DNA of 64,000 bases from Bacillus ndiopicus. GTDB taxonomy: Bacteria > Bacillota > Bacilli > Bacillales_A > Planococcaceae. The position numbers and the translations under genes were made by a program. The stretch is from NCBI RefSeq assembly GCF_000612805.1, contig NZ_HG964406.1:310001-374000 (forward strand), read 5' to 3'. The notes below the pieces were generated by a model, which saw only the letters and a list, made by a program, of their open reading frames with translations, had not been told where the DNA came from and ran no database searches. Position 1 is the stretch's first letter. Every line of letters begins with the position of its first letter. Below are positions 43,509 through 51,840 of this stretch, one piece after another.

Positions 43509-45245
43509 TTAGCCATTCAATGAATTAGCCTGAAGCTGGTACATCGTCTCATAGCGGCCACCTAATTTTAGAAGCTCCTCATGTGTACCTTGTTCAACGA
43601 TTTTGCCACGGTCTAATACGAGAATTTTATCTGCATTTTTAATTGTTGATAGACGGTGGGCGATAATAAATGTTGTACGCCCTTGCTTTAACACATCCAT
43701 TGCATGCTGAATAATTTCCTCTGTTTCCGTATCAATATTCGATGTTGCCTCATCTAATATTAAAATTGCTGGATTGAAGGCTAATGCGCGTGCAAAGGAA
43801 ATTAATTGACGTTGCCCTGAAGAAAGCGTACTTCCTTTTTCAATTACTGGTTCATCTAAGCCTTTTTCTAAATTAGCTAACACGCGCTCTCCACCTACAG
43901 CAGCTAGCGCCTTTTCCACAGCTTCGCGTGAAATACGCTCGTCATTTAAGCTAACATTGGTAGCGATTGTTCCTGTAAATAAATACGGGTCTTGTAGCAC
44001 AATGCCCATATGGTCACGAATTGATTGACGAGGCAAACTTGTAATATCCTGCCCATCAATTGTAATACGCCCTTTTTGTGGATCATAGAAGCGGAATAAC
44101 AAGTTCATAATCGAGCTCTTCCCCGATCCCGTATGCCCAACAAGTGCGACTGTTTCGCCCTTCTTCGCTTCAAAGTTTAAATTTTTCAGCACGTACTCAT
44201 CATCTTTATATGCGAAGGACACATCTTCAAACACAACATTGCCCTCATAACGCGGGATGCGGTGTTCGCTTACCTGTTCACCTTGTTGATCCAATAGCTC
44301 AAATACACGAGAACCTGCTACTAATGAACGCTCTAACTGTGAAAACTGGTTAACAAATTGAACAATTGGGTTGAACAACCGTGTTAAATAGTCCACAAGG
44401 GCATACAATGTCCCCGCAGATATCGCTTCTGGTATTGTCATTGATTGCGTACCAAAGTAATAAACGAACACGATGAACATTAACAAGCGGAATACATTTA
44501 CTAAGTTGAATGATGTCGCTGAGTCTAAAAATAACAGCTTGCGCTCGTATTCATAATGCTCATTATTCATTTCCGCGAATTCTTTTTTCATCTGGTCTTC
44601 ACGACGGAATGCTTGAATAATTGTCATTCCGTTAATCGATTCGTTAATCATCGCGTTAATATCAGCAATTTTTGTACGAATAACATGATTGTATTTCGCA
44701 GCGAATTTACGATAACCAATCATCCAAACATATACAAGTGGAATTACGATTAAAGAAATTAGCCCCAATTTAATATCTAAAATAAATAAAGCAATATAAA
44801 CCCCTGCAATGGAAATAATGCTTGTCGCAAACTGGGCTAATACTTGCACATATAAATTACGTACAGCCTCTGTATCATTCGTTACACGCGCCACTACTTT
44901 ACCGGCTGGTAAATTGTCAAAGTAATGAATCGGCAATGTTTGAATATGTCCAAAAACGTCTCGACGCATTTGTTGTACAACGCGATTCGCCCCAATTTGC
45001 AAATAAATAAACATAAAATAACGTAAAATCGCTGTCGCTATTGATAATCCAAAGAACACAATTAATAACCATGTTAATGGTTTAACTGCAATTGTCCCTG
45101 GCGTCATATAATTATCAATAATATGCTTTGCGATAAATGGTCCTGCTAGCTCTGTAAAAACAGCCAATGTTAATAAAGTAAGCCCGAATAAAATTGGCTT
45201 TTTAAATTTTAATGCGTAATGATACAAACGTTTACTTGTACTCAT
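43509..45245 (-). CDS. bmrD: ABC exporter half, canonical subunit (YheH/BmrD-like)
   Basis: 578 aa: six membrane helices (about 1-320), then an ATPase domain with Walker A GHTGSGKSS, signature LSSGQRQLISFARAL and Walker B ILILDEATSNIDTETE, whose catalytic Glu is intact. It pairs with the 580-aa product of the upstream gene, as in B. subtilis BmrCD (YheI/YheH), a multidrug exporter. It is shorter than B. subtilis BmrD (673 aa). The start overlaps the upstream stop as ATGA. Confidence 0.88.
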   Translation of the reverse strand: MSTSKRLYHYALKFKKPILFGLTLLTLAVFTELAGPFIAKHIIDNYMTPGTIAVKPLTWLLIVFFGLSIATAILRYFMFIYLQIGANRVVQQMRRDVFGHIQTLPIHYFDNLPAGKVVARVTNDTEAVRNLYVQVLAQFATSIISIAGVYIALFILDIKLGLISLIVIPLVYVWMIGYRKFAAKYNHVIRTKIADINAMINESINGMTIIQAFRREDQMKKEFAEMNNEHYEYERKLLFLDSATSFNLVNVFRLLMFIVFVYYFGTQSMTIPEAISAGTLYALVDYLTRLFNPIVQFVNQFSQLERSLVAGSRVFELLDQQGEQVSEHRIPRYEGNVVFEDVSFAYKDDEYVLKNLNFEAKKGETVALVGHTGSGKSSIMNLLFRFYDPQKGRITIDGQDITSLPRQSIRDHMGIVLQDPYLFTGTIATNVSLNDERISREAVEKALAAVGGERVLANLEKGLDEPVIEKGSTLSSGQRQLISFARALAFNPAILILDEATSNIDTETEEIIQHAMDVLKQGRTTFIIAHRLSTIKNADKILVLDRGKIVEQGTHEELLKLGGRYETMYQLQANSLNG

Positions 45246-46984
45246 TCAGATCCCCCCTCTAGCTGCTGGCGGTCAAATTGCTCTTTATACCAACCATTCT
45301 GTGCAAGAAGCTCCTCATGTGTACCTTGCTCTGTAATCATCCCTTCATCTAGCACGATAATATGCTCTGCATGCTGAATGCCTGATAAACGATGCGTTGT
45401 AATAATCGTTGTTTTACCACTACGTTCATTTTGGATATTGTCGATAATTTTTGCCTCCGTTTTAGCATCAACTGCTGACAATGAATCATCCAAAATTAAA
45501 ATTTCAGGATTTTTAATGAGTGCACGTGCAATCGATACACGCTGCTTTTGTCCACCCGATAGCGAAACACCCTTCTCTCCTACTAGCGTTTCCATGCCCA
45601 TCGGTAAGTTTTCTAAATCTTGCTCAAAATGCGCAAGTCGAATTGCTTCTGCAATTTGCGCCTCTGTTGCATCTTCTTTACCAAATAAAATATTTTCACG
45701 AATTGTTCTTGAGAATAATACATGATCCTGTGGCACATAACCAATCCAATCAAGTACTTGCTCCTTCGTTTGCTGTGCTAAATCAATATCGCCAATTGTT
45801 AATTGACCATCCCCAAGAGGATACTCTCGTAATAACTGCTTAACAAATGTCGTTTTCCCTGCACCCGTCTTTCCGACAACTCCTAAAGTTTGCCCTTGCT
45901 TTAACGCAACTGAAATTTGCTGCAAGTTTTTCACTTGTGATAAAGGATATTGGAATGTGAAATCATTAAAACCAATTGCTGTTGGTGCTTGTAATGCCAC
46001 CGCCTGCGCTGGATTTTGTACATCTGCCTCATAATCAAGCGTTTCCTGTACACGGTCAAGAGAGGCATTCCCTTGCTGCATCACGTTAATAAGCTCACCA
46101 ATTGCAAACATCGGCCATACTGCTAACCCTAAATAAACGTTGAACGTAACAAGCTGACCAACTGTTAGCTCATTATTTGATACCAAAACTGCCCCATAGC
46201 CTAATGCTACAACATAACAAATTGCGGTACCTGCTTTTGTAATTGGTCCGAATAATGCGTTAATTTTTGCTACATGAATATTTTTTTTGAATACGTCCTC
46301 AACTTTATTAGCAAAACGAACTTCATCCTTCTGCTCTTGTACATAAGCTCGGATTACACGTACCCCTGCAACAGATTCAAGTACATCATCGTTTAACTCA
46401 CCGAACGCCTCCTGCGCTGTCATGTAACGCTCATGAACGATTTTCCCTAAATATTGAATTAAAATAGCCATAATCGGTACAGGTAACATCGCAAAAAGTG
46501 TTAGCTTCCATGAGATAAGGAAGCCCATCGCTACAATAATTGCTGCCATATAAACTGTTGAATCAATCAATGTCATAATACCGAAGCCTGCTGTTAACGA
46601 TACCGCATTTAAATCATTCGTCGAGCGGGCCATTAAATCACCTGTACGATTTTTCTCATAAAACGTTGGTGTCATCTTTAAAAACTGGTGCATCAATCGT
46701 TTACGTAAAATACGCTCCAATGTAATTGCACCACCGAATAATTGGTATTGCCATACGAAATTCATTAAATAGCTAACTACCATGATAATGAATATGCCTA
46801 CTATATAAAAACTAAGTAGCTCCTTCGTCATTAGTCCCGACGTCATTTTATCTATCGCTTGCCCAAGTACCCATGGTGGTACTACTTCAACGACACTTGC
46901 TAAAATAAGCAGAACAATGGCAATCGTATAACGCTTCCAATGCTGTTTGAAAAACCATGTTAATTTTCCTAATACATCAAACAT
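45242..46984 (-). CDS. bmrC: ABC exporter half, degenerate-site subunit (YheI/BmrC-like)
   Basis: 580 aa. The N-terminus strongly resembles YheI (LTWFFKQHWKRYTIAI, LKMTPTFYEKNRTGDLMAR). Six membrane helices are followed by an ATPase domain with Walker A GKTGAGKTT, signature LSGGQKQRVSIARAL and Walker B ILILDDSLSAVDA: the catalytic Glu is Asp, as expected for the degenerate half of a heterodimeric exporter. It is the first gene of the operon, preceded by a leader with small ORFs and a conditional-looking terminator. Confidence 0.9.
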   Translation of the reverse strand: MFDVLGKLTWFFKQHWKRYTIAIVLLILASVVEVVPPWVLGQAIDKMTSGLMTKELLSFYIVGIFIIMVVSYLMNFVWQYQLFGGAITLERILRKRLMHQFLKMTPTFYEKNRTGDLMARSTNDLNAVSLTAGFGIMTLIDSTVYMAAIIVAMGFLISWKLTLFAMLPVPIMAILIQYLGKIVHERYMTAQEAFGELNDDVLESVAGVRVIRAYVQEQKDEVRFANKVEDVFKKNIHVAKINALFGPITKAGTAICYVVALGYGAVLVSNNELTVGQLVTFNVYLGLAVWPMFAIGELINVMQQGNASLDRVQETLDYEADVQNPAQAVALQAPTAIGFNDFTFQYPLSQVKNLQQISVALKQGQTLGVVGKTGAGKTTFVKQLLREYPLGDGQLTIGDIDLAQQTKEQVLDWIGYVPQDHVLFSRTIRENILFGKEDATEAQIAEAIRLAHFEQDLENLPMGMETLVGEKGVSLSGGQKQRVSIARALIKNPEILILDDSLSAVDAKTEAKIIDNIQNERSGKTTIITTHRLSGIQHAEHIIVLDEGMITEQGTHEELLAQNGWYKEQFDRQQLEGGSE

Positions 46985-47017
46985 AATAATTTTTACCTAC
47001 CTTCACCTAAAATTACA

Positions 47018-47074
47018 CTATCCACTATCTAGCGATTCCCTTTTTAAAATTTTTGCTTTGAACTGTTTGAACAT
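47018..47074 (-). CDS. Second leader peptide (18 aa) upstream of bmrC-like
   Basis: A small frame, MFKQFKAKILKRESLDSG, has the strongest ribosome site in the leader (AAGGAGGA, 7-nt spacer). It lies between the attenuator hairpin and the exporter gene. It may couple translation or be a second regulatory ORF; it has no recognised relative. Confidence 0.55.
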   Translation of the reverse strand: MFKQFKAKILKRESLDSG

Positions 47075-47115
47075 ATCGATGTCCTCCTTCATCTAATTTT
47101 GCACAGTATAGGCAC

Positions 47116-47155
47116 AAAAAAAGACATATATCCCCTTTTTATTAGGATACATGCC
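47116..47155 (-). terminator. Attenuator hairpin of the ABC operon
   Basis: On the minus strand, GGCATGTATCC pairs with GGATATATGTC (G-T pairs), followed by seven T. It lies between the first leader peptide and the exporter, so it must be read through for expression. Confidence 0.75.
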
Positions 47156-47165
47156 TAAATAAAGA

Positions 47166-47187
47166 GATACAGGGACGTGCCTGTATC
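47166..47187 (-). promoter_or_regulatory. Upstream stem competing with the attenuator
   Basis: GATACAGG pairs with CCTGTATC. The GATACA arm could instead pair with TGTATC in the 5' arm of the terminator, so the two structures are mutually exclusive. This is the geometry expected for leader-peptide attenuation. Confidence 0.6.
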
Positions 47188-47231
47188 ATCTTGCTATTAT
47201 GTGCGTTCAAGCAAATAATAAAAAGAACATG

Positions 47232-47285
47232 CTACAGGTCCGGATTAAAATGTTTAGTTATTGTGTTGTTAAATAAAATCATCAT
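47232..47285 (-). CDS. First leader peptide (17 aa) of the ABC operon
   Basis: MMILFNNTITKHFNPDL, preceded by GGAGGGAAGG. It ends about 45 nt before the competing stem. Ribosome stalling here could release the GATACA arm and prevent termination, as with BmrB ahead of bmrCD in B. subtilis, although BmrB is longer and no sequence match is claimed. Confidence 0.6.
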   Translation of the reverse strand: MMILFNNTITKHFNPDL

Positions 47286-47404
47286 AATCCTTCCCTCCAT
47301 TTCCTTAAATTATTTAGTGCCCCTTAAGATTAGCATACAAAAATTTACTAAGTCAATATTTTTTGAAAAATAAAATGTTTTTGTGAATTCTGTCGATAGC
47401 TTAA

Positions 47405-47845
47405 TCACATTACCTCAACATAAATCGTATCAAAAATTTTATCGTCTACATAAACTTCTAGCTTCCACATCCCTGCTTTCGGAAGCTCCATCATACTAGG
47501 TATATGATAGTCTGCACCATTATGAGCACTTAAAAACCCAATTTTATCGTATAAAATTTCAATTTTTTCGTCTGGCTCATCTTCAAATGCTCCCATTACT
47601 TTAATATCACCTGTTAATACATCTTCACCACCCCAAAAATGCCACATATATTTATTTGGCTGATTCGCTGTAAATGGTATTGCTTCTTTATCGTAAATAA
47701 AGCCCACTTTATCTTTTATACCAAGCATTTGAAAACCACCTGATTCAAAAAATGTACTTTCCTGCCACGTCTCCTTCTTTTCATCTGCACAAGCTACTAG
47801 CAAAAGCAACAAACCAACAAGCGGCATAAATATTTTCATTTTCAT
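47405..47845 (-). CDS. DUF4871-like lipoprotein
   Basis: 146 aa. Lipobox LLLLVAC predicts attachment to the outer membrane face. The mature part contains KVGFIYDKEAIPF, NKYMWHFWGGEDV and PSMMELPKAGMWKLEVYVD, a pattern like the YhfM/DUF4871 lipoproteins of Bacillus. Function unknown. AAGGAGGG sets the ATG at 47845; upstream frame is open without support. Confidence 0.8.
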   Translation of the reverse strand: MKMKIFMPLVGLLLLLVACADEKKETWQESTFFESGGFQMLGIKDKVGFIYDKEAIPFTANQPNKYMWHFWGGEDVLTGDIKVMGAFEDEPDEKIEILYDKIGFLSAHNGADYHIPSMMELPKAGMWKLEVYVDDKIFDTIYVEVM

Positions 47846-48199
47846 ATTATTAATCCCTCCTTTGTAAGTAAAGTAAGTCACCAAACCTGCAACATATTTC
47901 ATAATCAATCGCACCTCGACCTAGACTTTATATTGAGTTATGATGATAATCCTAAACATCGCATCCTTCACCAAAAAAGCGCACATAAATTCTCCATTTA
48001 CCCACATATTCTGTATTTATAATCAATTATATAATACTTAACGGAATATTCACTCAACTATTATTATAAAAAAATCATCATCAAAAATTGTTTTTTGTTG
48101 TGAAATATTTTATGATAAAAGTATTCAAAAATTTTTTTAATAATAGGAGGTGTACTCTTTATTTGCCACCCTCATTTGGGCCGCAAGTAAAGGATTTAT
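47846..48199. other. AT-rich divergent intergenic region
   Basis: It holds the promoters of two divergent genes but no clear boxes. A strong AGGAGGTG at 48145-48152 is followed by no ATG; a TTG at 48163 opens a frame overlapping the next gene, and an ATT frame ends just before its ribosome site. Confidence 0.4.
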
Positions 48200-49549
48200 T
48201 TGGACGGAGATATAGGAGAGCTAACCATAAGGCTTGTAGCATTTGCTCTATTAATTGCTGCTACGGCATTTTTCGTTGCAACAGAGTTTGCAATAGTAAA
48301 AGTAAGAACTACACGAATCGACCAACTTGTCGCTGAAGGGAATAAAAAAGCGATTAAAGCGAAGAAAGTGGTTTCAAGCTTAGATGAATATTTATCAGCA
48401 TGTCAGCTTGGAATTACAATTACCGCACTCGGATTAGGTTGGTTAGGTGAGCCAACATTTGCCCTGATTTTACATCCATTATTCGAGTTATTCGGTTTAG
48501 AAGGTCGCATTACATCGCTTCTTTCATTTATTATTGCATTTTCACTTGTAACGTTTTTACACGTTGTCGTAGGGGAATTATCGCCAAAAACTTTAGCTAT
48601 TCAAAAAGCAGAGGCTGTAACCTTAAATTTAGCAGGACCACTAATTCTATTCCATAACATTATGTATCCTTTTATCCGCGCACTAAACGGCTCAGCCCGC
48701 GCGATTACAGGACTTTTTGGTTTAAAAATGGTTTCTGAATCGGAAGCAGCACACTCTGAGGAAGAGCTTCGTATGATTTTATCAGATAGCTTAAAAGGTG
48801 GAGAAATTAATCACTCTGAATACGAATATGTAAACAGTATTTTCGAGTTTTCTGATCGAATCGCAAAAGAAATTATGGTACCCCGAACTGAAATTATTAG
48901 CATTGAAAAAGACCAAACATTACGTGAAGTGTTTGAAGTAATGGGCGTTGAACAATATACACGCTATCCAATTACAGATGGCGATAAAGATCATGTTATC
49001 GGCTTAGTAAACATGAAGCATTTATTAACTGCCTTTGTAAAAGACCCTGTAAATGGTGATACAAAAGTAGAAGATTATATGCAGCCGGTGATTCGTGTAA
49101 TTGACACGATCCCTATTAGTGATTTATTATTAAAATTCCAACAAGAACGCATTCATTTAGCAATTTTATTAGATGAATACGGTGGAACATCCGGTTTAGT
49201 GACGATTGAGGATATTATCGAGGAAATTGTCGGTGATATTCAAGACGAATTTGATGAAGATGAAATCCCTGAAATTCAAGAAGTAAGCGAAGGTCATTTT
49301 ATTATTGATGCTAAGATGCTTTTGGAAAACGTCAATGATATTTTAGGTATCGAAATCGAAGACGAAGACATTGATACTATCGGCGGCTGGGTTATGACAC
49401 AGCATTTCGATGTAGTTGAAGGTGATACATTCGAGGCGCACGGATGTCAATTCACAATAAAAGAATCTGATGGACACCATATTTTATATCTCGAAATCAA
49501 AAAGCTAGAAGATGTTAAAATTGTTGAAGATTTAATTGAAGAAGCTTAA
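48200..49549 (+). CDS. CorC/HlyC-type protein (DUF21-CBS-CorC)
   Basis: 449 aa. A DUF21 membrane domain (about 1-190, four helices, LSACQLGITITALGLGWLGE and VVGELSPKTLAIQKA) is followed by two CBS domains (about 215-335, MVPRTEIISIEKDQTLREVF and ILLDEYGGTSGLVTIEDI) and the C-terminal CorC domain. Relatives (MpfA, YhdP, YugS) act in magnesium efflux; the hemolysin name is historical. The start is TTG at 48200 after AAAGGA. Confidence 0.9.
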   Translation: MDGDIGELTIRLVAFALLIAATAFFVATEFAIVKVRTTRIDQLVAEGNKKAIKAKKVVSSLDEYLSACQLGITITALGLGWLGEPTFALILHPLFELFGLEGRITSLLSFIIAFSLVTFLHVVVGELSPKTLAIQKAEAVTLNLAGPLILFHNIMYPFIRALNGSARAITGLFGLKMVSESEAAHSEEELRMILSDSLKGGEINHSEYEYVNSIFEFSDRIAKEIMVPRTEIISIEKDQTLREVFEVMGVEQYTRYPITDGDKDHVIGLVNMKHLLTAFVKDPVNGDTKVEDYMQPVIRVIDTIPISDLLLKFQQERIHLAILLDEYGGTSGLVTIEDIIEEIVGDIQDEFDEDEIPEIQEVSEGHFIIDAKMLLENVNDILGIEIEDEDIDTIGGWVMTQHFDVVEGDTFEAHGCQFTIKESDGHHILYLEIKKLEDVKIVEDLIEEA

Positions 49550-49563
49550 CCCTTTGAAATAAA

Positions 49564-49599
49564 ATGGGGATGCTGGAACGTTTAGTTTCCCATCCCCAT
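49564..49599 (+). terminator. Terminator of the CorC-type gene
   Basis: ATGGGGATG / CATCCCCAT with an 18-nt loop; no long T run. Confidence 0.6.
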
Positions 49600-49658
49600 A
49601 CAACTTATTAAATATTTGCTTCTGCGGTGGTCATATTAAAATGTCACCATCCTTATCG

Positions 49659-49700
49659 CAAAGAGCGTGTCTGAAAAGTTATTTTCAGACACGCTCTTTG
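49659..49700. repeat. Perfect 19-bp hairpin before the CDF gene
   Basis: CAAAGAGCGTGTCTGAAAA and its exact complement around GTTA. It lies 34 bp upstream of the CDF start, where it may act as a terminator or leader structure. A degenerate relative is at 11285-11317. Confidence 0.75.
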
Positions 49701-49733
49701 TCATGTCTAAAAGTCTTTCTAGGAGGAAACATT

Positions 49734-50633
49734 GTGGAACTATATACAAATTTACGTGCTGGTGAAAAAGGGGCTTGGCTATCGATTGGTACTTATATTG
49801 CTTTAAGTGCTATGAAATTGATTGTTGGCTATATTGGAGGCTCAGCAGCATTAAAAGCAGACGGATTAAATAATACAACCGACATTATCGCTTCGATTGC
49901 CGTATTAGTTGGTTTACGCATTTCACAAAAGCCTGCAGACGACAACCATCAATATGGTCATTTACGTGCCGAAACAGTAGCTTCACTAATAGCTGCTTTT
50001 ATTATGATTGCCGTAGGTATTCAAGTGCTGATATCTTCTATTAAAAATATATGGAATCCTTCACACGATGTCCCTTCTATGCTGACAGCTATCGTTGCTC
50101 TAATTAGTGCTGTTATTATGTATGTTGTTTATCGTTACAATATGGCGTTAGCGAAGAAAATAAATAGTAATGCGGTCAAAGCTGCTGCCTATGATAATCG
50201 TTCAGATGCACTTGTTAGTATTGGTACAGCAATTGGTATCGGAGCTGCCATCGTTGGCTTCCCTATTATCGATGTAATTACAGCATTAATTGTTGGTATT
50301 ATTATCGTCAAAACTGGCGTAGAAATATTTTGGGAAGCTGTGCATACATTAACGGATGGTTTTAATACGGAAGATACGGAAATACTTTGCGATCTTGTTC
50401 GTAAAGTAGATGGGGTAGCCAGCCTGGTAGATTTTAAAGGGCGTACACATGGCAATATGTACTTTGTCGATGTAACAGTAACAGTAAATCCCTATTTGAA
50501 TGTGTGGGAAAGTCACGAAATCACCGAGCAAATAGAAAGTACAGTAAAAAAATTCAATCCTTATTGTGTGGTGCTTGTGCATATTGAGCCACATGAAATT
50601 CCAACACCATCAGAGGATGATTATCATTTTTAA
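49734..50633 (+). CDS. Cation diffusion facilitator (MneP/YdfM-like)
   Basis: 299 aa. Six membrane helices then a cytoplasmic domain. The metal site pattern ADGLNNTTDIIASIAVLVGL (N/D-xxx-D in helix 2) and PADDNHQYGHLRAE resemble the manganese exporters MneP/MneS of B. subtilis. It exchanges Mn(II) for protons if that is correct. AGGAGG with a 7-nt spacer selects GTG at 49734; the open frame upstream is made of the hairpin. Confidence 0.88.
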   Translation: MELYTNLRAGEKGAWLSIGTYIALSAMKLIVGYIGGSAALKADGLNNTTDIIASIAVLVGLRISQKPADDNHQYGHLRAETVASLIAAFIMIAVGIQVLISSIKNIWNPSHDVPSMLTAIVALISAVIMYVVYRYNMALAKKINSNAVKAAAYDNRSDALVSIGTAIGIGAAIVGFPIIDVITALIVGIIIVKTGVEIFWEAVHTLTDGFNTEDTEILCDLVRKVDGVASLVDFKGRTHGNMYFVDVTVTVNPYLNVWESHEITEQIESTVKKFNPYCVVLVHIEPHEIPTPSEDDYHF

Positions 50634-50640
50634 CAATTAG

Positions 50641-50686
50641 GCTGTAGGGAAAGCAAGCTGATACTTGCCTTTCTCTACAGCTTTTT
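50641..50686 (+). terminator. Terminator of the CDF gene
   Basis: GCTGTAG..AAAGCAAG pairs with CTTGCCTTT..CTACAGC, followed by TTTTT. Confidence 0.88.
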
Positions 50687-50844
50687 GCATTTTTATTGAA
50701 GTATTTGTTCTTGTGAGAAGAGTTGATTTTCACTTAAAAGCTAGTTGGGCTTCTCTTCCTTAAATATTTTCAATTTATCGAATAATCCACCCCACCTCAT
50801 TTGTGGTATAATATGTAAAAAACAAGGATTCAGGAGACCTTTAC

Positions 50845-51120
50845 ATGAAAATATTTTTACTTTTTATTGCCTGGTTAATTGTTTTTCGTCAATTTTATAA
50901 ATTTATCTATGCAGACAAGCTAAAAAGAAGCTGGACGAAATATATTTTATTTTCTATGATTGCCAGTATTATTATGCCATTTGTACAGCTTTATGCGAGG
51001 GAGCAATTAGGCACGCTACAAGAAAATTTAATTAATGCTTCAGCAATAGCTACTGCCTTATTGATTTTTCTAATCGGTGGGGCTAATTTGAAAATGAAAA
51101 TTGATGAGTGGAGTAAATAA
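50845..51120 (+). CDS. Small three-helix membrane protein
   Basis: 91 aa with hydrophobic stretches at about 2-20, 35-52 and 66-82. Nothing in it is recognisable as a known family. CAGGAG precedes the ATG. It is followed by its own hairpin and sits alone between the CDF gene and the two-component system. Confidence 0.65.
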   Translation: MKIFLLFIAWLIVFRQFYKFIYADKLKRSWTKYILFSMIASIIMPFVQLYAREQLGTLQENLINASAIATALLIFLIGGANLKMKIDEWSK

Positions 51121-51127
51121 GATACAA

Positions 51128-51170
51128 AAAATCGATTCACACCATTACTTTTAGTGTGAATCAACTTTTC
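51128..51170. terminator. Bidirectional terminator
   Basis: GATTCACAC / GTGTGAATC, T-rich on both sides, between converging genes. Confidence 0.75.
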
Positions 51171-51178
51171 AGTATCTT

Positions 51179-51829
51179 TTATATTTGCCCGCTACCTTCT
51201 GTCAGCCCATGCTTTACTGCATATAAAGCTGCTTGTGTGCGATCTTGCACTTGTAACTTAGCAAAAATATTAGAAATATGAGTTTTCACTGTCTTTTCTG
51301 TAACGAATAATGAAGAAGCAATTTCTCTATTGCTTTTGCCCTTCGTTAGCTCTGCTAGTACATCCTGCTCGCGCGGCGTTAATGGATTTAACACATGAAG
51401 TTTCTGTTCTTCCTCACGTAATCCTTCCTCTAGCTGCGTCGTTGCATCAGGATGCAGCATATTTTCTCCACGCATAATTTGACGGATTGTATGCACTAAA
51501 TCATCTGGCTCAATATCCTTTAACTGATATCCAGAAGCACCTGCGTCAATGGCTGGTATCACATGATCCCTATCTGCAAAGCTTGTGAGCATCAACACTT
51601 TAATGGCTGGATACAACGCTTTAATACGCTTTGTAGCTTGAATGCCATCCATTTCAGGCATTACTAAGTCCATTAGCACAATGTCGGGCTGTACCTCTTT
51701 CACCAATTTTACAGCTTCTGCCCCGTTTTTCGCTTCTCCTACAACTTCAATGTCTTTTTGCGTTTTTAAAAAAAATAATAATCCTCTTCGCACTACATGA
51801 TGGTCATCTGCAATTAAGACACGTATCAT
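51179..51829 (-). CDS. yhcZ: NarL/LuxR-family response regulator (YhcZ/AirR-like)
   Basis: 216 aa. The receiver domain has IADDHHVVRRG, PDIVLMDLVMPEMDG (phospho-Asp) and VLMLTSF; the output is a LuxR helix-turn-helix, LTPREQDVLAELTKGKSNREIA and VTEKTVKTHISNIFAKL. It follows the kinase gene by 11 nt and is its partner. Confidence 0.92.
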   Translation of the reverse strand: MIRVLIADDHHVVRRGLLFFLKTQKDIEVVGEAKNGAEAVKLVKEVQPDIVLMDLVMPEMDGIQATKRIKALYPAIKVLMLTSFADRDHVIPAIDAGASGYQLKDIEPDDLVHTIRQIMRGENMLHPDATTQLEEGLREEEQKLHVLNPLTPREQDVLAELTKGKSNREIASSLFVTEKTVKTHISNIFAKLQVQDRTQAALYAVKHGLTEGSGQI

Positions 51830-51840
51830 TTTATTCCCCC

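Noticed and set aside
47191..47373. 60-aa plus-strand frame in the exporter leader
   Set aside because: It is antisense to the leader peptide and attenuator and has no ribosome site.
48088..48336. 82-aa frame overlapping the CorC-type gene start
   Set aside because: Overlaps a well-supported gene in another frame and lacks a well-placed start.
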